This document shows positions 1 to 8,597 of a stretch of DNA of 64,000 nt, one piece after another. This DNA is from Thermodesulfobacteriota bacterium (lineage in GTDB: Bacteria > Desulfobacterota_D > UBA1144 > Nemesobacterales > CSP1-2). Under the pieces are notes generated by a model, which had not been told where the DNA came from, made no database searches, and worked only from the letters and a program-made list of their open reading frames with translations. The position numbers and the translations under genes were made by a program. The DNA lies in the NCBI GenBank assembly GCA_035559815.1, contig DATMAT010000008.1, forward strand, positions 62,001 to 126,000, read 5' to 3'. How positions within the stretch are numbered: position 1 is the stretch's first letter; each line of letters opens with the position of its first letter.

Positions 1-240
1 CGGTTGCTGGCCAGTCCGGACGACACCTCTCATCTCCGGAAGCTCGACGCGGTCCTGGGCCTCACCCGTTCTCTGCCATTTGGGATTAATCTGTGGAGGC
101 CACAGAATATCTATTATGAAATACTGGAGAGGGTCTATCCCCGGTTTCAAAGCCTGGCTGAGCAAGGCGACGAGGGTGCCAGGGAGTGGGTTAACCATTT
201 TAGGTCTCTTGGGGATAAGCTCTCTATACGGGTTGCCTGA
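1..240 (+). CDS. C-terminal end of a DUF3536/GH57-like glycoside hydrolase (partial)
   Basis: The reading frame is open from the first base of the window to a TGA at 238-240, so only the last 79 codons are present. The tail carries the NLWRPQNIYYEILERVYP stretch, an EGAREWVNHF-like segment and a short basic end. I recall this as the C-terminal pattern of DUF3536 proteins, which are GH57-related predicted alpha-glucan hydrolases often found beside trehalose genes. The stop overlaps the start of treY by one base (TGATG), which suggests translational coupling in one alpha-glucan operon. The catalytic part lies outside the window, so the family call rests on the tail and the neighbourhood only. 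Confidence 0.6.
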   Translation, partial: RLLASPDDTSHLRKLDAVLGLTRSLPFGINLWRPQNIYYEILERVYPRFQSLAEQGDEGAREWVNHFRSLGDKLSIRVA

Positions 241-3092
241 TGTCCACCCTAAAAATACCAGCCGCTACCTACAGACTGCAGTTTAATCCATCTTTCGGGT
301 TTAAACAAGGAAACCGGGTTGTGGAATATCTTTCTGAGCTTGGAATCTCTTATATTTATGCCTCTCCCATCTTCAAGCCAAAGAAGGGAAGTGATCACGG
401 CTACGACGTGGTCGACCAAAATGAGTTTAACCCGGAGCTAGGCACTCCAGAGAACCTGGAAGAACTATTAACGAACTGTCAAAACCACGGTATCGGATGG
501 CTCCAGGATATAGTGCCAAATCATATGGCCTACGACGGGGAAAATCGTGTACTGATGGATGTCCTGGAGAACGGCCAGAGCTCCAAATACTTTGATTTCT
601 TCGACATAGAATGGAATCACCCCTACGAAACGCTCAAAGGAAAGGTCATCGCTCCGTTCCTGGGAAGACTTTACGGAGAGTCCCTGGAGGACGGTGAAAT
701 CACCTTAAAGTACGATAGGGATGGTTTCACCGTCAACTACTACGACCTAAAGTTTCCTCTGAAAATAGAGTCCTACATAAGTGTTGTCTCTTACCGGTTG
801 GGTAATCTCAAGAAGAGGGTGGGAGACGACAGCCCCGATTTCATAAATTTTCTGGGCATTCTTTATTCGCTAAAAAATCTGCCGGCCTCGAGGGAAGACG
901 TTAATGACCGGTACGACCAGATAATGTTTGTGAAGAGAATGCTTTGGGAGCTCTATAACAGGAACGAGGAAATAAAGAGCTTCATAGATGAGAATATCAA
1001 GATTTTTAACGGCGAAGTGGGGAATCCAGAGAGTTTTAACCTTTTTCATACCCTGCTCTCGGAGCAGAACTTTCGGTTGTGTTTCTGGAAGGTGGCCACC
1101 GAGGAGATAAACTACCGGAGGTTCTTTAACATAAACCAGCTCATATCGTTGAGGATAGAGGATATGGGTGTTTTCAATCAGACCCATTCTCTGATTTTTA
1201 GAATGGCTAGAGAGGGTAAATTCAACGGGGTACGGATAGACCATATAGATGGACTATATGACCCGACTGGTTACCTCCAAAGGCTCAAGGAGAATATCGG
1301 AGATGTTTATACGGTTGTGGAAAAGATTCTCCACCCGGAGGAAGAGCTCCCCGAATTCTGGCCGGTGGAGGGAACAACCGGTTATGACTTCCTGAATTAT
1401 GTGAATGGAATTTTTTGTGACGGTAATAATGAAAACGCATTCACTCGCCTGTACACAGAATTTACCGGGTTAACCAATCCCTTTGAAGACTTGGTGGCAG
1501 AGAAAAAAAGGTTAATCATGGGTAAGCATATGGCCGGGGATATAGACAACCTGGCGCATCTTATGAAAAGGATTTCCAGTAAGCACAGGCACGGATACGA
1601 TATCACCCTTTATGGTCTCAGAAGGGCGCTGGTAGAGGTAATGGCGCATTTCCCGGTTTATCGTACATATATCAGTGAGGACCATTTTAGCGAAAAGGAT
1701 AGAGCTTACATAAAAGAAGCGGTGAAAAAGGCTCTTGCCGCCAACCCAGTGCTTTACAACGAGCTTGATTTTATAGAGCAGTTTCTGCTGGTCAAGCCGG
1801 GAGAGTACTTAAGCGAAGATGAAAAAAAGGAATGTTTAGATTTTATCTCTCGGTTCCAGCAGTTTACCGGTCCTCTAATGGCAAAGGGCTTTGAGGACAC
1901 TACCCTTTATGTATATAACCGGCTTATCTCTTTGAACGAGGTTGGCGGGGATCCCAAGAAATTCGGGATTTCGTCGGATGAGTTTCACCGTTTTAATTTG
2001 AAGAGGGCTAAGGGTTGGCCATACACCATGAACGCTTTGTCAACTCATGACACCAAAAGAGGTGAGGATGTAAGGGCGAGGATAAACGTTCTTTCGGAAA
2101 TGCCCGAGGAATGGAAAGCAAAAATTAAGAAATGGAGCAAGCTAAACGAGAAGAAAAAGAGGATGATAAATGGAAAGAGCGTGCCGGACAGGAATGACGA
2201 ATACTTTCTCTACCAAACCCTGATAGGGGCATTTCCATTCTACGAGGCGGCTTCTTCCCAATCTTCCCTCATAACCGGCTGGATAGAGGGCAACGGGAAA
2301 TATCACGATTTTGTAGAAAGAATAAAGCAGTATACGGTAAAGGCTATTAGGGAAGCCAAGGTTTACACGGCATGGCTCAAGCCGGATACCGATTATGAAG
2401 AGGCATTTATTTCATTTGTCCATGAGATTCTCAACCCGTCAGAAAGGAATGAATTCCTCAAGGATTTTCTGGCATTTCAAAATAAAGTGGCCTATTACGG
2501 GATATTTAATTCTCTATCCCAGACCCTCATCAAGATAACCTCCCCCGGTGTTCCGGATTTCTATCAGGGGACCGAGCTATGGGATTTGAATTTGGTAGAC
2601 CCGGATAATCGCCGCCCGGTTGATTTCGAGAAGAGAAAGAGGTTTCTTCGGGAAATAAAAGAGCTTGGGGAAGGAAATATACTTGAGCTCATCGGCGAAC
2701 TTATCTCAAGAAAAGAGGATGGAAGGATAAAGCTATTTCTAATCTATAAGTCGCTTGAAGCAAGAAACCGTAGAATAGAACTATTTGAGAACGGTGAGTA
2801 TTTGCCGTTGCCGGTCGAGGGCAGGTATAACCACCACGTCATTGCCTATGCCCGAAGGGATAAAAATGGCTCTGCGATAACAGTAGCACCGAGATTTATA
2901 ACTTACCTGGCAAAAGAGAAGGAATATCCTTTTGGCATTAATGTTTGGAAAGATACTAGGATTGTAATACCGGAAGGCTTGGGTCAGTCGTGGAAAGATC
3001 GCTTTACCGAAAAGATAATAAGGGTGGAAAGTGAGGTTGCTGTCGGTGAAATCCTTAAGCACTTTCCGGTGGCGTTGTTATTAAGCGAGTAG
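240..3092 (+). CDS. treY: Malto-oligosyltrehalose synthase
   Basis: GH13-type enzyme that isomerises the reducing-end alpha-1,4 bond of a maltooligosaccharide to alpha,alpha-1,1, giving maltooligosyltrehalose (TreY/TreZ trehalose pathway, cytoplasm). The 950 residues match the length of long TreY proteins. Visible hallmarks are the N-terminal PAATYRLQFNPSFGF and YASPIFKPKKGSDHGYDVVD, then QDIVPNHM, the GVRIDHIDG strand with the predicted nucleophile D334, the predicted acid E361 (VVEKIL), STHDTKRGEDVRAR with D604, and PGVPDFYQGTELWDLNLVDPDN near the C-terminus. The start ATG overlaps the stop of the upstream gene by one base. TreZ, its usual partner, is not in the window and may lie upstream. 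The adjacent MalQ would help supply linear glucan chains. Confidence 0.96.
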   Translation: MSTLKIPAATYRLQFNPSFGFKQGNRVVEYLSELGISYIYASPIFKPKKGSDHGYDVVDQNEFNPELGTPENLEELLTNCQNHGIGWLQDIVPNHMAYDGENRVLMDVLENGQSSKYFDFFDIEWNHPYETLKGKVIAPFLGRLYGESLEDGEITLKYDRDGFTVNYYDLKFPLKIESYISVVSYRLGNLKKRVGDDSPDFINFLGILYSLKNLPASREDVNDRYDQIMFVKRMLWELYNRNEEIKSFIDENIKIFNGEVGNPESFNLFHTLLSEQNFRLCFWKVATEEINYRRFFNINQLISLRIEDMGVFNQTHSLIFRMAREGKFNGVRIDHIDGLYDPTGYLQRLKENIGDVYTVVEKILHPEEELPEFWPVEGTTGYDFLNYVNGIFCDGNNENAFTRLYTEFTGLTNPFEDLVAEKKRLIMGKHMAGDIDNLAHLMKRISSKHRHGYDITLYGLRRALVEVMAHFPVYRTYISEDHFSEKDRAYIKEAVKKALAANPVLYNELDFIEQFLLVKPGEYLSEDEKKECLDFISRFQQFTGPLMAKGFEDTTLYVYNRLISLNEVGGDPKKFGISSDEFHRFNLKRAKGWPYTMNALSTHDTKRGEDVRARINVLSEMPEEWKAKIKKWSKLNEKKKRMINGKSVPDRNDEYFLYQTLIGAFPFYEAASSQSSLITGWIEGNGKYHDFVERIKQYTVKAIREAKVYTAWLKPDTDYEEAFISFVHEILNPSERNEFLKDFLAFQNKVAYYGIFNSLSQTLIKITSPGVPDFYQGTELWDLNLVDPDNRRPVDFEKRKRFLREIKELGEGNILELIGELISRKEDGRIKLFLIYKSLEARNRRIELFENGEYLPLPVEGRYNHHVIAYARRDKNGSAITVAPRFITYLAKEKEYPFGINVWKDTRIVIPEGLGQSWKDRFTEKIIRVESEVAVGEILKHFPVALLLSE

Positions 3093-3110
3093 GATGGAAG
3101 TAGATTATTT

Positions 3111-3243
3111 AACCACCAAGGCAAAACGGCACGAAGAAAGAATGTTTACGTGTTAGACGGTTTGTGGGTCTATGGTTAAAAAACAAACTCGTGAACACAT
3201 TACAGATAAACTCGCTAACAACTTCCTTGGTGTCTTTGTGGTT
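3111..3243. repeat. Dispersed intergenic repeat, copy 1 (inverted-repeat-bounded, about 133 bp)
   Basis: The element fills most of the treY-malQ spacer. It begins AACCACCAAGGC and ends CCTTGGTGTCTTTGTGGTT, and these ends are imperfect inverted repeats. Its interior matches a second copy at 25259-25395: GGTTAAAAA(A)CAAAC, GTGAACA, AACTCG, GTTAACAA-like and TTCCTT-GTG in the same order. A fragment with the left-end motif recurs at 49994-50022. It has no coding capacity and looks like a small non-autonomous element or a REP-type repeat. Confidence 0.7.
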
Positions 3244-3263
3244 CAATATTTTAAGGAGGAAAA

Positions 3264-4757
3264 ATGAATAAACGCGGAAGCGGGATACTTCTTCACATTA
3301 CCTCTTTACCGTCTCCTTTTGGCATAGGAGACCTGGGACCGGATGCATATAGATTTGTGGATTTTCTTTCCGAAGCCAGGCAGAGCTACTGGCAGATACT
3401 CCCGTTAACCCCGACACTCACCGTTTTCGGGAATTCTCCCTACAGCAGTTCTTCCGCCTTTGCCGGAAACCCGCTCCTTATAAGTCCTCAAGTTTTATCG
3501 GAATGGGGATTACTATCCAGTTCGGATATTGAAACCGCTCCGTCCTCTGCTAATGGGAGGGTTGATTATGAGGTTGTGACCAAGTACAAATCCAGGCTAT
3601 TTACCCTGGCCTACGAGAATTTCAGCAGAAAAGGCGAGCTATCTGAGTTCGAGAGATTTTGCCAGGAGAATTCTTTCTGGCTGGAGGATTACGCTCTATT
3701 CGTTGTCTTGAAAGGGCAATTTAAAAGTTCCTGGAATAATTGGTCAGAGGATATTAGGGATAGAAAACCCGGTGTGGTTAGAGAGTTGAATGACAAATTT
3801 AAGCACAGGATTGGGATGGAGAAATTTCTACAGTATATCTTCTATAAGCAGTGGTTTTACCTCAAAAGCTATAGCAATAACAAGGGAATCCACATCATAG
3901 GGGATATTCCGATATACGTTAGTTTTGATAGTGCCGAGGTGTGGGCTAACCCGGAGATATTTAAATTGGATGAGAAAAAGAAGCCCACATTTGTGGCCGG
4001 GGTTCCACCGGATTATTTCAGCAAGAGCGGACAGCGTTGGGGGAATCCGGTGTACCGATGGGATGTCCTTAAGGATCAAGGATACTCATGGTGGATTAAA
4101 CGGATGGAACACAGCTTAACGCTCTTTGACGCTGTCCGGCTCGACCACTTCAGAGGGTTCGTTGCCTATTGGGAGGTCCCGGCAAAGGAAAAAACTGCTA
4201 TAAACGGAAAATGGGTGGAGGCGCCGGCCGTAGACTTCTTTGATATATTGACCAGGCATTTTACCCGCCTCCCTATTATTGCCGAGGACCTGGGATACAT
4301 AACCCCTGATGTGAAGGAAGTTATGGACCGTTATGGATTTCCGGGGATGAAACTCCTTATTTTTGCGTTTGGTGACGATTTCCCCAAGGGTTCCTATCTT
4401 CCCCACAACCATGAAAAGAGGAACGTGGTTTATACCGGGACTCATGACAACAACACGATTAAAGGATGGTTCAGGACTGAGGCTACCCCGGAGGATAAAG
4501 CGCGCTTTTTTAGGTACATAGGAAGGGAGATAGATGAAGAGGAAATACACTGGGAATTCATCAGGTTGGCTATGATGTCCGTAGCCGATTATTGCATAAT
4601 TCCGATGCAGGACCTGCTCGGTCTTGGCCAGGAGGCCAGAATGAACCTCCCGGCAACCTCCAAGGGGAACTGGGGGTGGAGGCTTCAGCCTGGCCAGTTA
4701 ACGGCGGATGTAGAAGGGAAGTTGAAAGAAATGACCGAGACCTATGGGAGGGGGTAA
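3264..4757 (+). CDS. malQ: 4-alpha-glucanotransferase (amylomaltase)
   Basis: GH77 disproportionating enzyme that transfers alpha-1,4-glucan segments between maltooligosaccharides in the cytoplasm. The 497 residues are the usual size of short bacterial or plant D-enzyme-like MalQ. Motifs are RGSGILLHITSLPSPFGIGD at the N-terminus, DAVRLDHFRGF with predicted nucleophile D294, IIAEDLG with acid E341, and GTHDNNTIKGW with D395. A strong Shine-Dalgarno (AAGGAGG) precedes the ATG. It follows treY in the same direction after a repeat-filled spacer, which fits a role in preparing linear glucans for TreY or recycling short ones. Confidence 0.96.
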   Translation: MNKRGSGILLHITSLPSPFGIGDLGPDAYRFVDFLSEARQSYWQILPLTPTLTVFGNSPYSSSSAFAGNPLLISPQVLSEWGLLSSSDIETAPSSANGRVDYEVVTKYKSRLFTLAYENFSRKGELSEFERFCQENSFWLEDYALFVVLKGQFKSSWNNWSEDIRDRKPGVVRELNDKFKHRIGMEKFLQYIFYKQWFYLKSYSNNKGIHIIGDIPIYVSFDSAEVWANPEIFKLDEKKKPTFVAGVPPDYFSKSGQRWGNPVYRWDVLKDQGYSWWIKRMEHSLTLFDAVRLDHFRGFVAYWEVPAKEKTAINGKWVEAPAVDFFDILTRHFTRLPIIAEDLGYITPDVKEVMDRYGFPGMKLLIFAFGDDFPKGSYLPHNHEKRNVVYTGTHDNNTIKGWFRTEATPEDKARFFRYIGREIDEEEIHWEFIRLAMMSVADYCIIPMQDLLGLGQEARMNLPATSKGNWGWRLQPGQLTADVEGKLKEMTETYGRG

Positions 4758-4932
4758 GGGTTTATCAACTTTGTTCTTTGCTTTAAGTGCTTTTTACGTG
4801 TATGATTTAACCGTTCAATCTCGAAAGTGGTTATGGGGCTGAGAAATAGGGGCTGAGATTACTTTGGGGACTGTTCAGGCGATTTTAAGCTGATTAAGAT
4901 CGAACGATAACAAACAAAAAGGAGATATAAGC

Positions 4933-5199
4933 ATGCATGGCAGTAAACTTTATGTAGGAAATCTTAGTTATTCGGTAACAAAGGAGCAGTTAAAAGAATT
5001 GTTTTCCAATTACGGTTCGGTTAGCGAAATAAAGATAATCGAAGGAAAGGGTTTTGGATTCGTGGAGATGTCCAGCCAGTCAGAGGCGGAAAAGGCTAAG
5101 GAAGCATTGGACGGTTCAATTTTGCAGGGCCGGAACCTGAAAGTTAACGAAGCCCGTCCTCAGTTAAGCGGTGGAGGAAAGAGGAACTTCCGAAGATAG
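4933..5199 (+). CDS. Small RRM-domain RNA-binding protein
   Basis: Single RNA recognition motif protein of 88 residues, the size of the cyanobacterial and deltaproteobacterial Rbp family. RNP2 (LYVGNL, residues 6-11) and RNP1 (KGFGFVEM, 39-46) are intact, including the aromatic residues that stack on RNA, and a short basic tail ends GGGKRNFRR. The start follows GGAGAT with good spacing. The next gene is a DEAD-box helicase, so an RNA chaperone role, possibly in cold adaptation as in related bacteria, is likely but inferred. The specific RNA targets cannot be read from the sequence. Confidence 0.92.
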   Translation: MHGSKLYVGNLSYSVTKEQLKELFSNYGSVSEIKIIEGKGFGFVEMSSQSEAEKAKEALDGSILQGRNLKVNEARPQLSGGGKRNFRR

Positions 5200-5401
5200 G
5201 TTTATGTAACGATAATCCCTCGGATAATAAGGCATTCCTTCAAAAGCCACCTTTTTAAAATCTGACAGAGAGAAGTCGCATATTCTAAAAATATCAAGTA
5301 CAACTCCACAAAATAGAAGATACGTGAATCTCCTAGTCAAGTTGAGAAATATAGGAGAGGTATATTTAGCTTAAAAAATCTAGAGAGGCATCGAGAATAA
5401 C

Positions 5402-6817
5402 ATGGAGAAGTTAGAAAAATTCAGGGCGCTCGGTTTATCCGAAAATACATTAAGAGCAATAAAAGATAAAGGTTTTCTTGAACCTACGGCAATTCAGGAA
5501 AGAACTATCCCCATACTTTTGAGAGGGGATATCGATGTCGTGGGACAGGCTCAAACCGGAACAGGAAAGACAGCGGCGTTTGCGCTTCCTCTGATTGAAA
5601 GGTTAGAAGAAGCCGGGTTTGTTCAGGCGCTCGTTCTTGTCCCCACCAGGGAATTGGCCGTTCAGGTTTCGGAAGAGATTAACTCGCTCAAAGGAAATAA
5701 AAAGCTGCGGGTAGTCCCCATATACGGTGGCCACTCTATGGAGCTTCAGCTCAGATGGCTGAGGGAAGGAGTGGATATTGTGGTTGGAACCCCGGGCAGG
5801 ATACTGGACCATGTAAAAAGAAAAAGTTTGAAGCTGGGCAGTATTTCCCATCTGATATTGGATGAGGCGGATGAAATGCTGAATATGGGTTTCATAGAGG
5901 ATGTAGAGGAGATTTTGAATAGTGCCGCTACGGAGAAGAGGATGCTGCTATTTTCGGCAACAATGCCGGAGAGAATATTGGATATTGCCAAGAATTATAT
6001 GAGGCGCTATGAACTTATAACACTTAAACAACAGCTTACCACGGACCTGACAGACCAGATTTATTTTGAAATTTCCTCTTCGGATAAGTTCAAGGCGTTA
6101 TGCAGGATAATCGATGTGGAAAAGGAATTTTACGGACTCGTATTCTGCAGGACAAAGCTGGACGTGGAAAATGTTGCCAATAAGCTGATGGAAATGGGGT
6201 ACAACGCCAAAGCTTTGCACGGTGATATATCCCAAAATCAAAGAGAGAGGATATTGAATAGGTTCAGGAATAAGAGGATTAACGTCCTTGTGGCTACGGA
6301 TGTTGCGGCCAGGGGGATAGATATTAACGACCTCACCCATGTCATTAATTATGCTTTGCCCCATGACCCTGAATCTTACGTGCACCGGATAGGAAGGACG
6401 GGGAGAGCGGGGAAGGAGGGAACGGCTATAACCTTCGTTACCCCGGAGGACCAGAGAAGGCTCCATTTCATAAAGAGGATCGCCAAGACCAATATCCGAA
6501 GAGAGAAGCTGCCGGAAATGGAGGATGTAATAAAAGCAAAATTAACCAGAATAAAAAGGGAGATCGAGGATATTATTGAGTCTGGCGGCCACCAGGATTA
6601 TATCAAGACGGCCAAAGAGCTCCTGGAAGAAAACGAGGCAGAAAAAGTTCTTGCGGCTCTATTAAATCGCTCTTTTAAGGATGAACTCAATAAAAGAAAA
6701 TATAGCGTTGTCCAGGATGTTCTCATAGAAAGCCATGGGAGTGATAATAATCGGAGAGCACGGAGAAAGAACAGGACTATCTACAAGAATGGGAAAAACG
6801 GATGGCATGGTTTCTAA
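5402..6817 (+). CDS. DEAD-box ATP-dependent RNA helicase
   Basis: Unwinds or remodels RNA with ATP. The full helicase core is present: Q motif (FLEPTAIQ), motif I AQTGTGKT (residues 50-57), Ia PTREL, Ib TPGR, II DEAD (154-157), III SAT (185-187), then HGDISQNQRERIL, ATDVAARGID and HRIGRTGRAG. After about residue 370 there is a roughly 100-residue C-terminal extension rich in charged residues with a basic tail (RRARRKNR), as in CsdA/DeaD-like proteins, though no clear C-terminal RRM is recognisable. It lies about 200 bp downstream of an RRM gene in the same direction, so the two may act together in ribosome assembly or mRNA decay. The subfamily (DeaD, RhlE or CshA) is not resolved. Confidence 0.95.
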   Translation: MEKLEKFRALGLSENTLRAIKDKGFLEPTAIQERTIPILLRGDIDVVGQAQTGTGKTAAFALPLIERLEEAGFVQALVLVPTRELAVQVSEEINSLKGNKKLRVVPIYGGHSMELQLRWLREGVDIVVGTPGRILDHVKRKSLKLGSISHLILDEADEMLNMGFIEDVEEILNSAATEKRMLLFSATMPERILDIAKNYMRRYELITLKQQLTTDLTDQIYFEISSSDKFKALCRIIDVEKEFYGLVFCRTKLDVENVANKLMEMGYNAKALHGDISQNQRERILNRFRNKRINVLVATDVAARGIDINDLTHVINYALPHDPESYVHRIGRTGRAGKEGTAITFVTPEDQRRLHFIKRIAKTNIRREKLPEMEDVIKAKLTRIKREIEDIIESGGHQDYIKTAKELLEENEAEKVLAALLNRSFKDELNKRKYSVVQDVLIESHGSDNNRRARRKNRTIYKNGKNGWHGF

Positions 6818-6969
6818 TGATATGGCGAATCCACTAAAATTAAATCCAAAACGACCGATGGGAGGTAACGATCCCTTTTGAAAATGATTTGTGATAACCT
6901 GGATTTAATATTACACACATCGTAGCAAGAGCTTCTGACCAGGGCCTCTGGTCATTCCCACATGTTACA

Positions 6970-7160
6970 CGATTAATACTTTTGGGTACAAGCTTAAACT
7001 TAGGCCCTCTGATTTGTCATTCCCACGAAGCGTGTCCTTGCGCACGCGGGGAGTGTGAATCCACTGATCTGTCATTCCCGTGCAAACGGGAATCCAGTTT
7101 TTTAGAAGATGGATCCCCGATTAATGCATTCGGGGATGACATAAGGACTGGATACCCGAT
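6970..7160. repeat. GTCATTCCC-type hairpin repeat island
   Basis: The non-coding 6818-7266 spacer contains repeated GTCATTCCC(A/G) and GGGAATCCA units with palindromic arms. One hairpin at 7113-7137 has the stem ATCCCCGA/TCGGGGAT. A unit at 6970-6995 (CGATTAATACTTT, then GGGTACAAGCTT) recurs at 17104-17129 with a few changes. Repeats of this style are common between genes in many environmental genomes. Any open frame across this stretch is repeat-derived and should not be called a gene. Confidence 0.75.
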
Positions 7161-7161
7161 T

Positions 7162-7236
7162 AAGCTTAATCTGGTAATCGAAGGGAAGGGAACCGTCTGG
7201 ATAGACGATGTAAAGCTGGTAACAAGGTCCGCTTAA
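7162..7236 (+). pseudogene. Remnant of the C-terminal end of a carbohydrate-binding-type protein
   Basis: Immediately after the repeat island, 24 codons read KLNLVIEGKGTVWIDDVKL and end at a stop. The pattern VIEGKGTVWIDDVKL is typical of the last beta-strands of carbohydrate-binding or discoidin-like jelly-roll domains in secreted glycan-active proteins. Nothing upstream continues the domain, because the frame runs into repeat sequence. I read this as the tail of a lost gene. Chance similarity cannot be excluded at this length. Confidence 0.35.
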
Positions 7237-7266
7237 TTATTAAAGTTTCACGCTATATTTAAACTT

Positions 7267-7875
7267 ATGGAAGGGCTTTTTCTTCCGGACTATTTTGACA
7301 TACATAGAATTCTGGAGAAGCTCTCTACCGTTGGTGCGACTTCAGTAAAAATTCTAAACGAGGGTTTCAGAGAGTCGCTCCTGGAAGAGGCTGAGTGTTA
7401 CGCCTATAAACCGGAGGACGAGGTCGTTGGCACTGGAGATAAAATCGTAAGACAGCAGATGAGCTCGTTTGAAGATTTTCCCGACGACAGCAAATGTAAT
7501 TTGCTCAAGCATTCCCTTCAGTACTTTTTAGATGAATACTTGACACTCATTAAACCTTATCCATTCGAGACAAGACTGGCTTTTAACTCTATTGTACTTC
7601 AGAAGTATGAAAGGGGCTCGATTGGAATTACCCCACACCGGGATGGATTGAGCTACATAAATCTGGTTTGCCTTTTTATTATCGAGGGCCGGGGTAGATT
7701 CTTCATCTGTTCCGATAGGTCTGGAAGAGATTCAGTCGAAATCGATGCCTCCCCAGGCAATGTAATTTTGATGAGAGCCCCAGGCTTTCTCTCTACTAAA
7801 GAGAGACCCTTTCACTATGTTAGCGATATCCAGGAGAGAAGGTATGTTTTTGGGTTAAGACAGAAACGGTTTTGA
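7267..7875 (+). CDS. 2OG-Fe(II) oxygenase-like protein
   Basis: Protein of 202 residues with no exact family that I recognise. The C-terminal half carries what looks like the double-stranded beta-helix iron site of 2-oxoglutarate dioxygenases: H124-R-D126 in ITPHRDGLSYINL, then H183 in RPFHYVSD, and arginines 191-192 (QERRYVFGLR) placed to bind 2-oxoglutarate. The GNVILMRAPGF strand between them also fits. Substrate is unknown; AlkB-like or protein hydroxylases share this layout. No clear Shine-Dalgarno precedes the ATG. The gene stands alone between repeat-rich spacers, consistent with an accessory gene. Confidence 0.6.
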   Translation: MEGLFLPDYFDIHRILEKLSTVGATSVKILNEGFRESLLEEAECYAYKPEDEVVGTGDKIVRQQMSSFEDFPDDSKCNLLKHSLQYFLDEYLTLIKPYPFETRLAFNSIVLQKYERGSIGITPHRDGLSYINLVCLFIIEGRGRFFICSDRSGRDSVEIDASPGNVILMRAPGFLSTKERPFHYVSDIQERRYVFGLRQKRF

Positions 7876-7975
7876 TAGATTTAAAATGGAGCTCAATTAG
7901 TTATGACGGAATGCAAATTTTTCCGATAAGCCAATCTTGCCGCAATTGGAAAAGAATATTGATTATTGGTTGTTA

Positions 7976-8056
7976 TTAACCTAGGGTCATGATGATAATA
8001 CCGGCGATTATTATCGACCATGTCGCTAGATCAAGTAGATTGTAACCTTTTTTCAT
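7976..8056 (-). CDS. Candidate 26-residue small membrane protein
   Basis: Small frame on the minus strand starting at ATG (8056-8054) and ending in TAA. It encodes MKKGYNLLDL, then ATWSIIIAGIIIMTLG: a short basic and amphipathic N-terminus followed by one hydrophobic helix long enough to span a membrane. AAGGTG lies 7-8 bases upstream of the ATG as a plausible ribosome binding site. It is the only reasonable coding candidate in the 7876-8597 spacer. Similar tiny one-helix proteins are known in bacteria, but I do not recognise this one. It could be a chance frame. Confidence 0.4.
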   Translation of the reverse strand: MKKGYNLLDLATWSIIIAGIIIMTLG

Positions 8057-8293
8057 TATAGCACCTTTGAATTTATTGAATCATAATGGAAACAACTCAT
8101 CAAGATTTATTTTTTGAATGAAAAAAGGATTATCGAAAATAGAAGATTATTACTTTGGGTTTAACATCGGATTAGACAAAAACGTCCGCAGGAATGCTAA
8201 TCAATTGAAAAATCTTGATTTGAGAATAGAAGTATTCAATTATTAAAAAGCTGATGATATGTGGAGATGTAATCCCGAAGTAGTAGTGTAAAT

Positions 8294-8325
8294 TTGTAGG
8301 GAACGCATATATGCGCTCCTTACAA
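8294..8325. repeat. 32-bp palindrome centred on GCATATATGC, copy 1
   Basis: Near-perfect dyad running from TTGTAGGGAACGCATA to its inverse, with two mismatches. A second copy with the same core and arms is at 27121-27152. Both lie between genes. The form fits a REP-type repeat or an operator-like site. Confidence 0.65.
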
Positions 8326-8597
8326 TTGTAGCGGATATTCCGTCCGTAGTGAGACAGAGGCAGACACAGTCGGAATGGCTAACTCAAAGACATCGGAATA
8401 TCTTAGCCCACTCATTCCATCAAATGTGTCTTTAGTTTATCACATGGAGAAGCGAACCATCCAAAGCAGACTATAGTCTTGGCTCTCAAATAAACTTTCC
8501 AGACTATTTGCTTTTCGCTTAGAGAAAAAGAAAGATATAATTTAGAAATTTATCAAGCTGTATTTTAAATCGATTTAAATCATCAGGAGGCGCAAGC

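Larger units (their letters stand above)
7876..8597. other. 722-bp spacer upstream of the alpha-2-macroglobulin gene
   Basis: Apart from the candidate small minus-strand gene (7976-8056) and the palindrome at 8294-8325, no gene is visible. A TATAAT at 8536-8541, about 57 bases before the next start codon, is a possible -10 box but has no convincing -35 partner at normal spacing. The region is AT-rich and may hold the promoter of the downstream gene. Confidence 0.5.

Noticed and set aside
6982-7236. An 84-codon open frame on the plus strand
   Set aside because: Most of it runs through GTCATTCCC-type hairpin repeats. Only the last 24 codons look like protein, and they are listed as a remnant.
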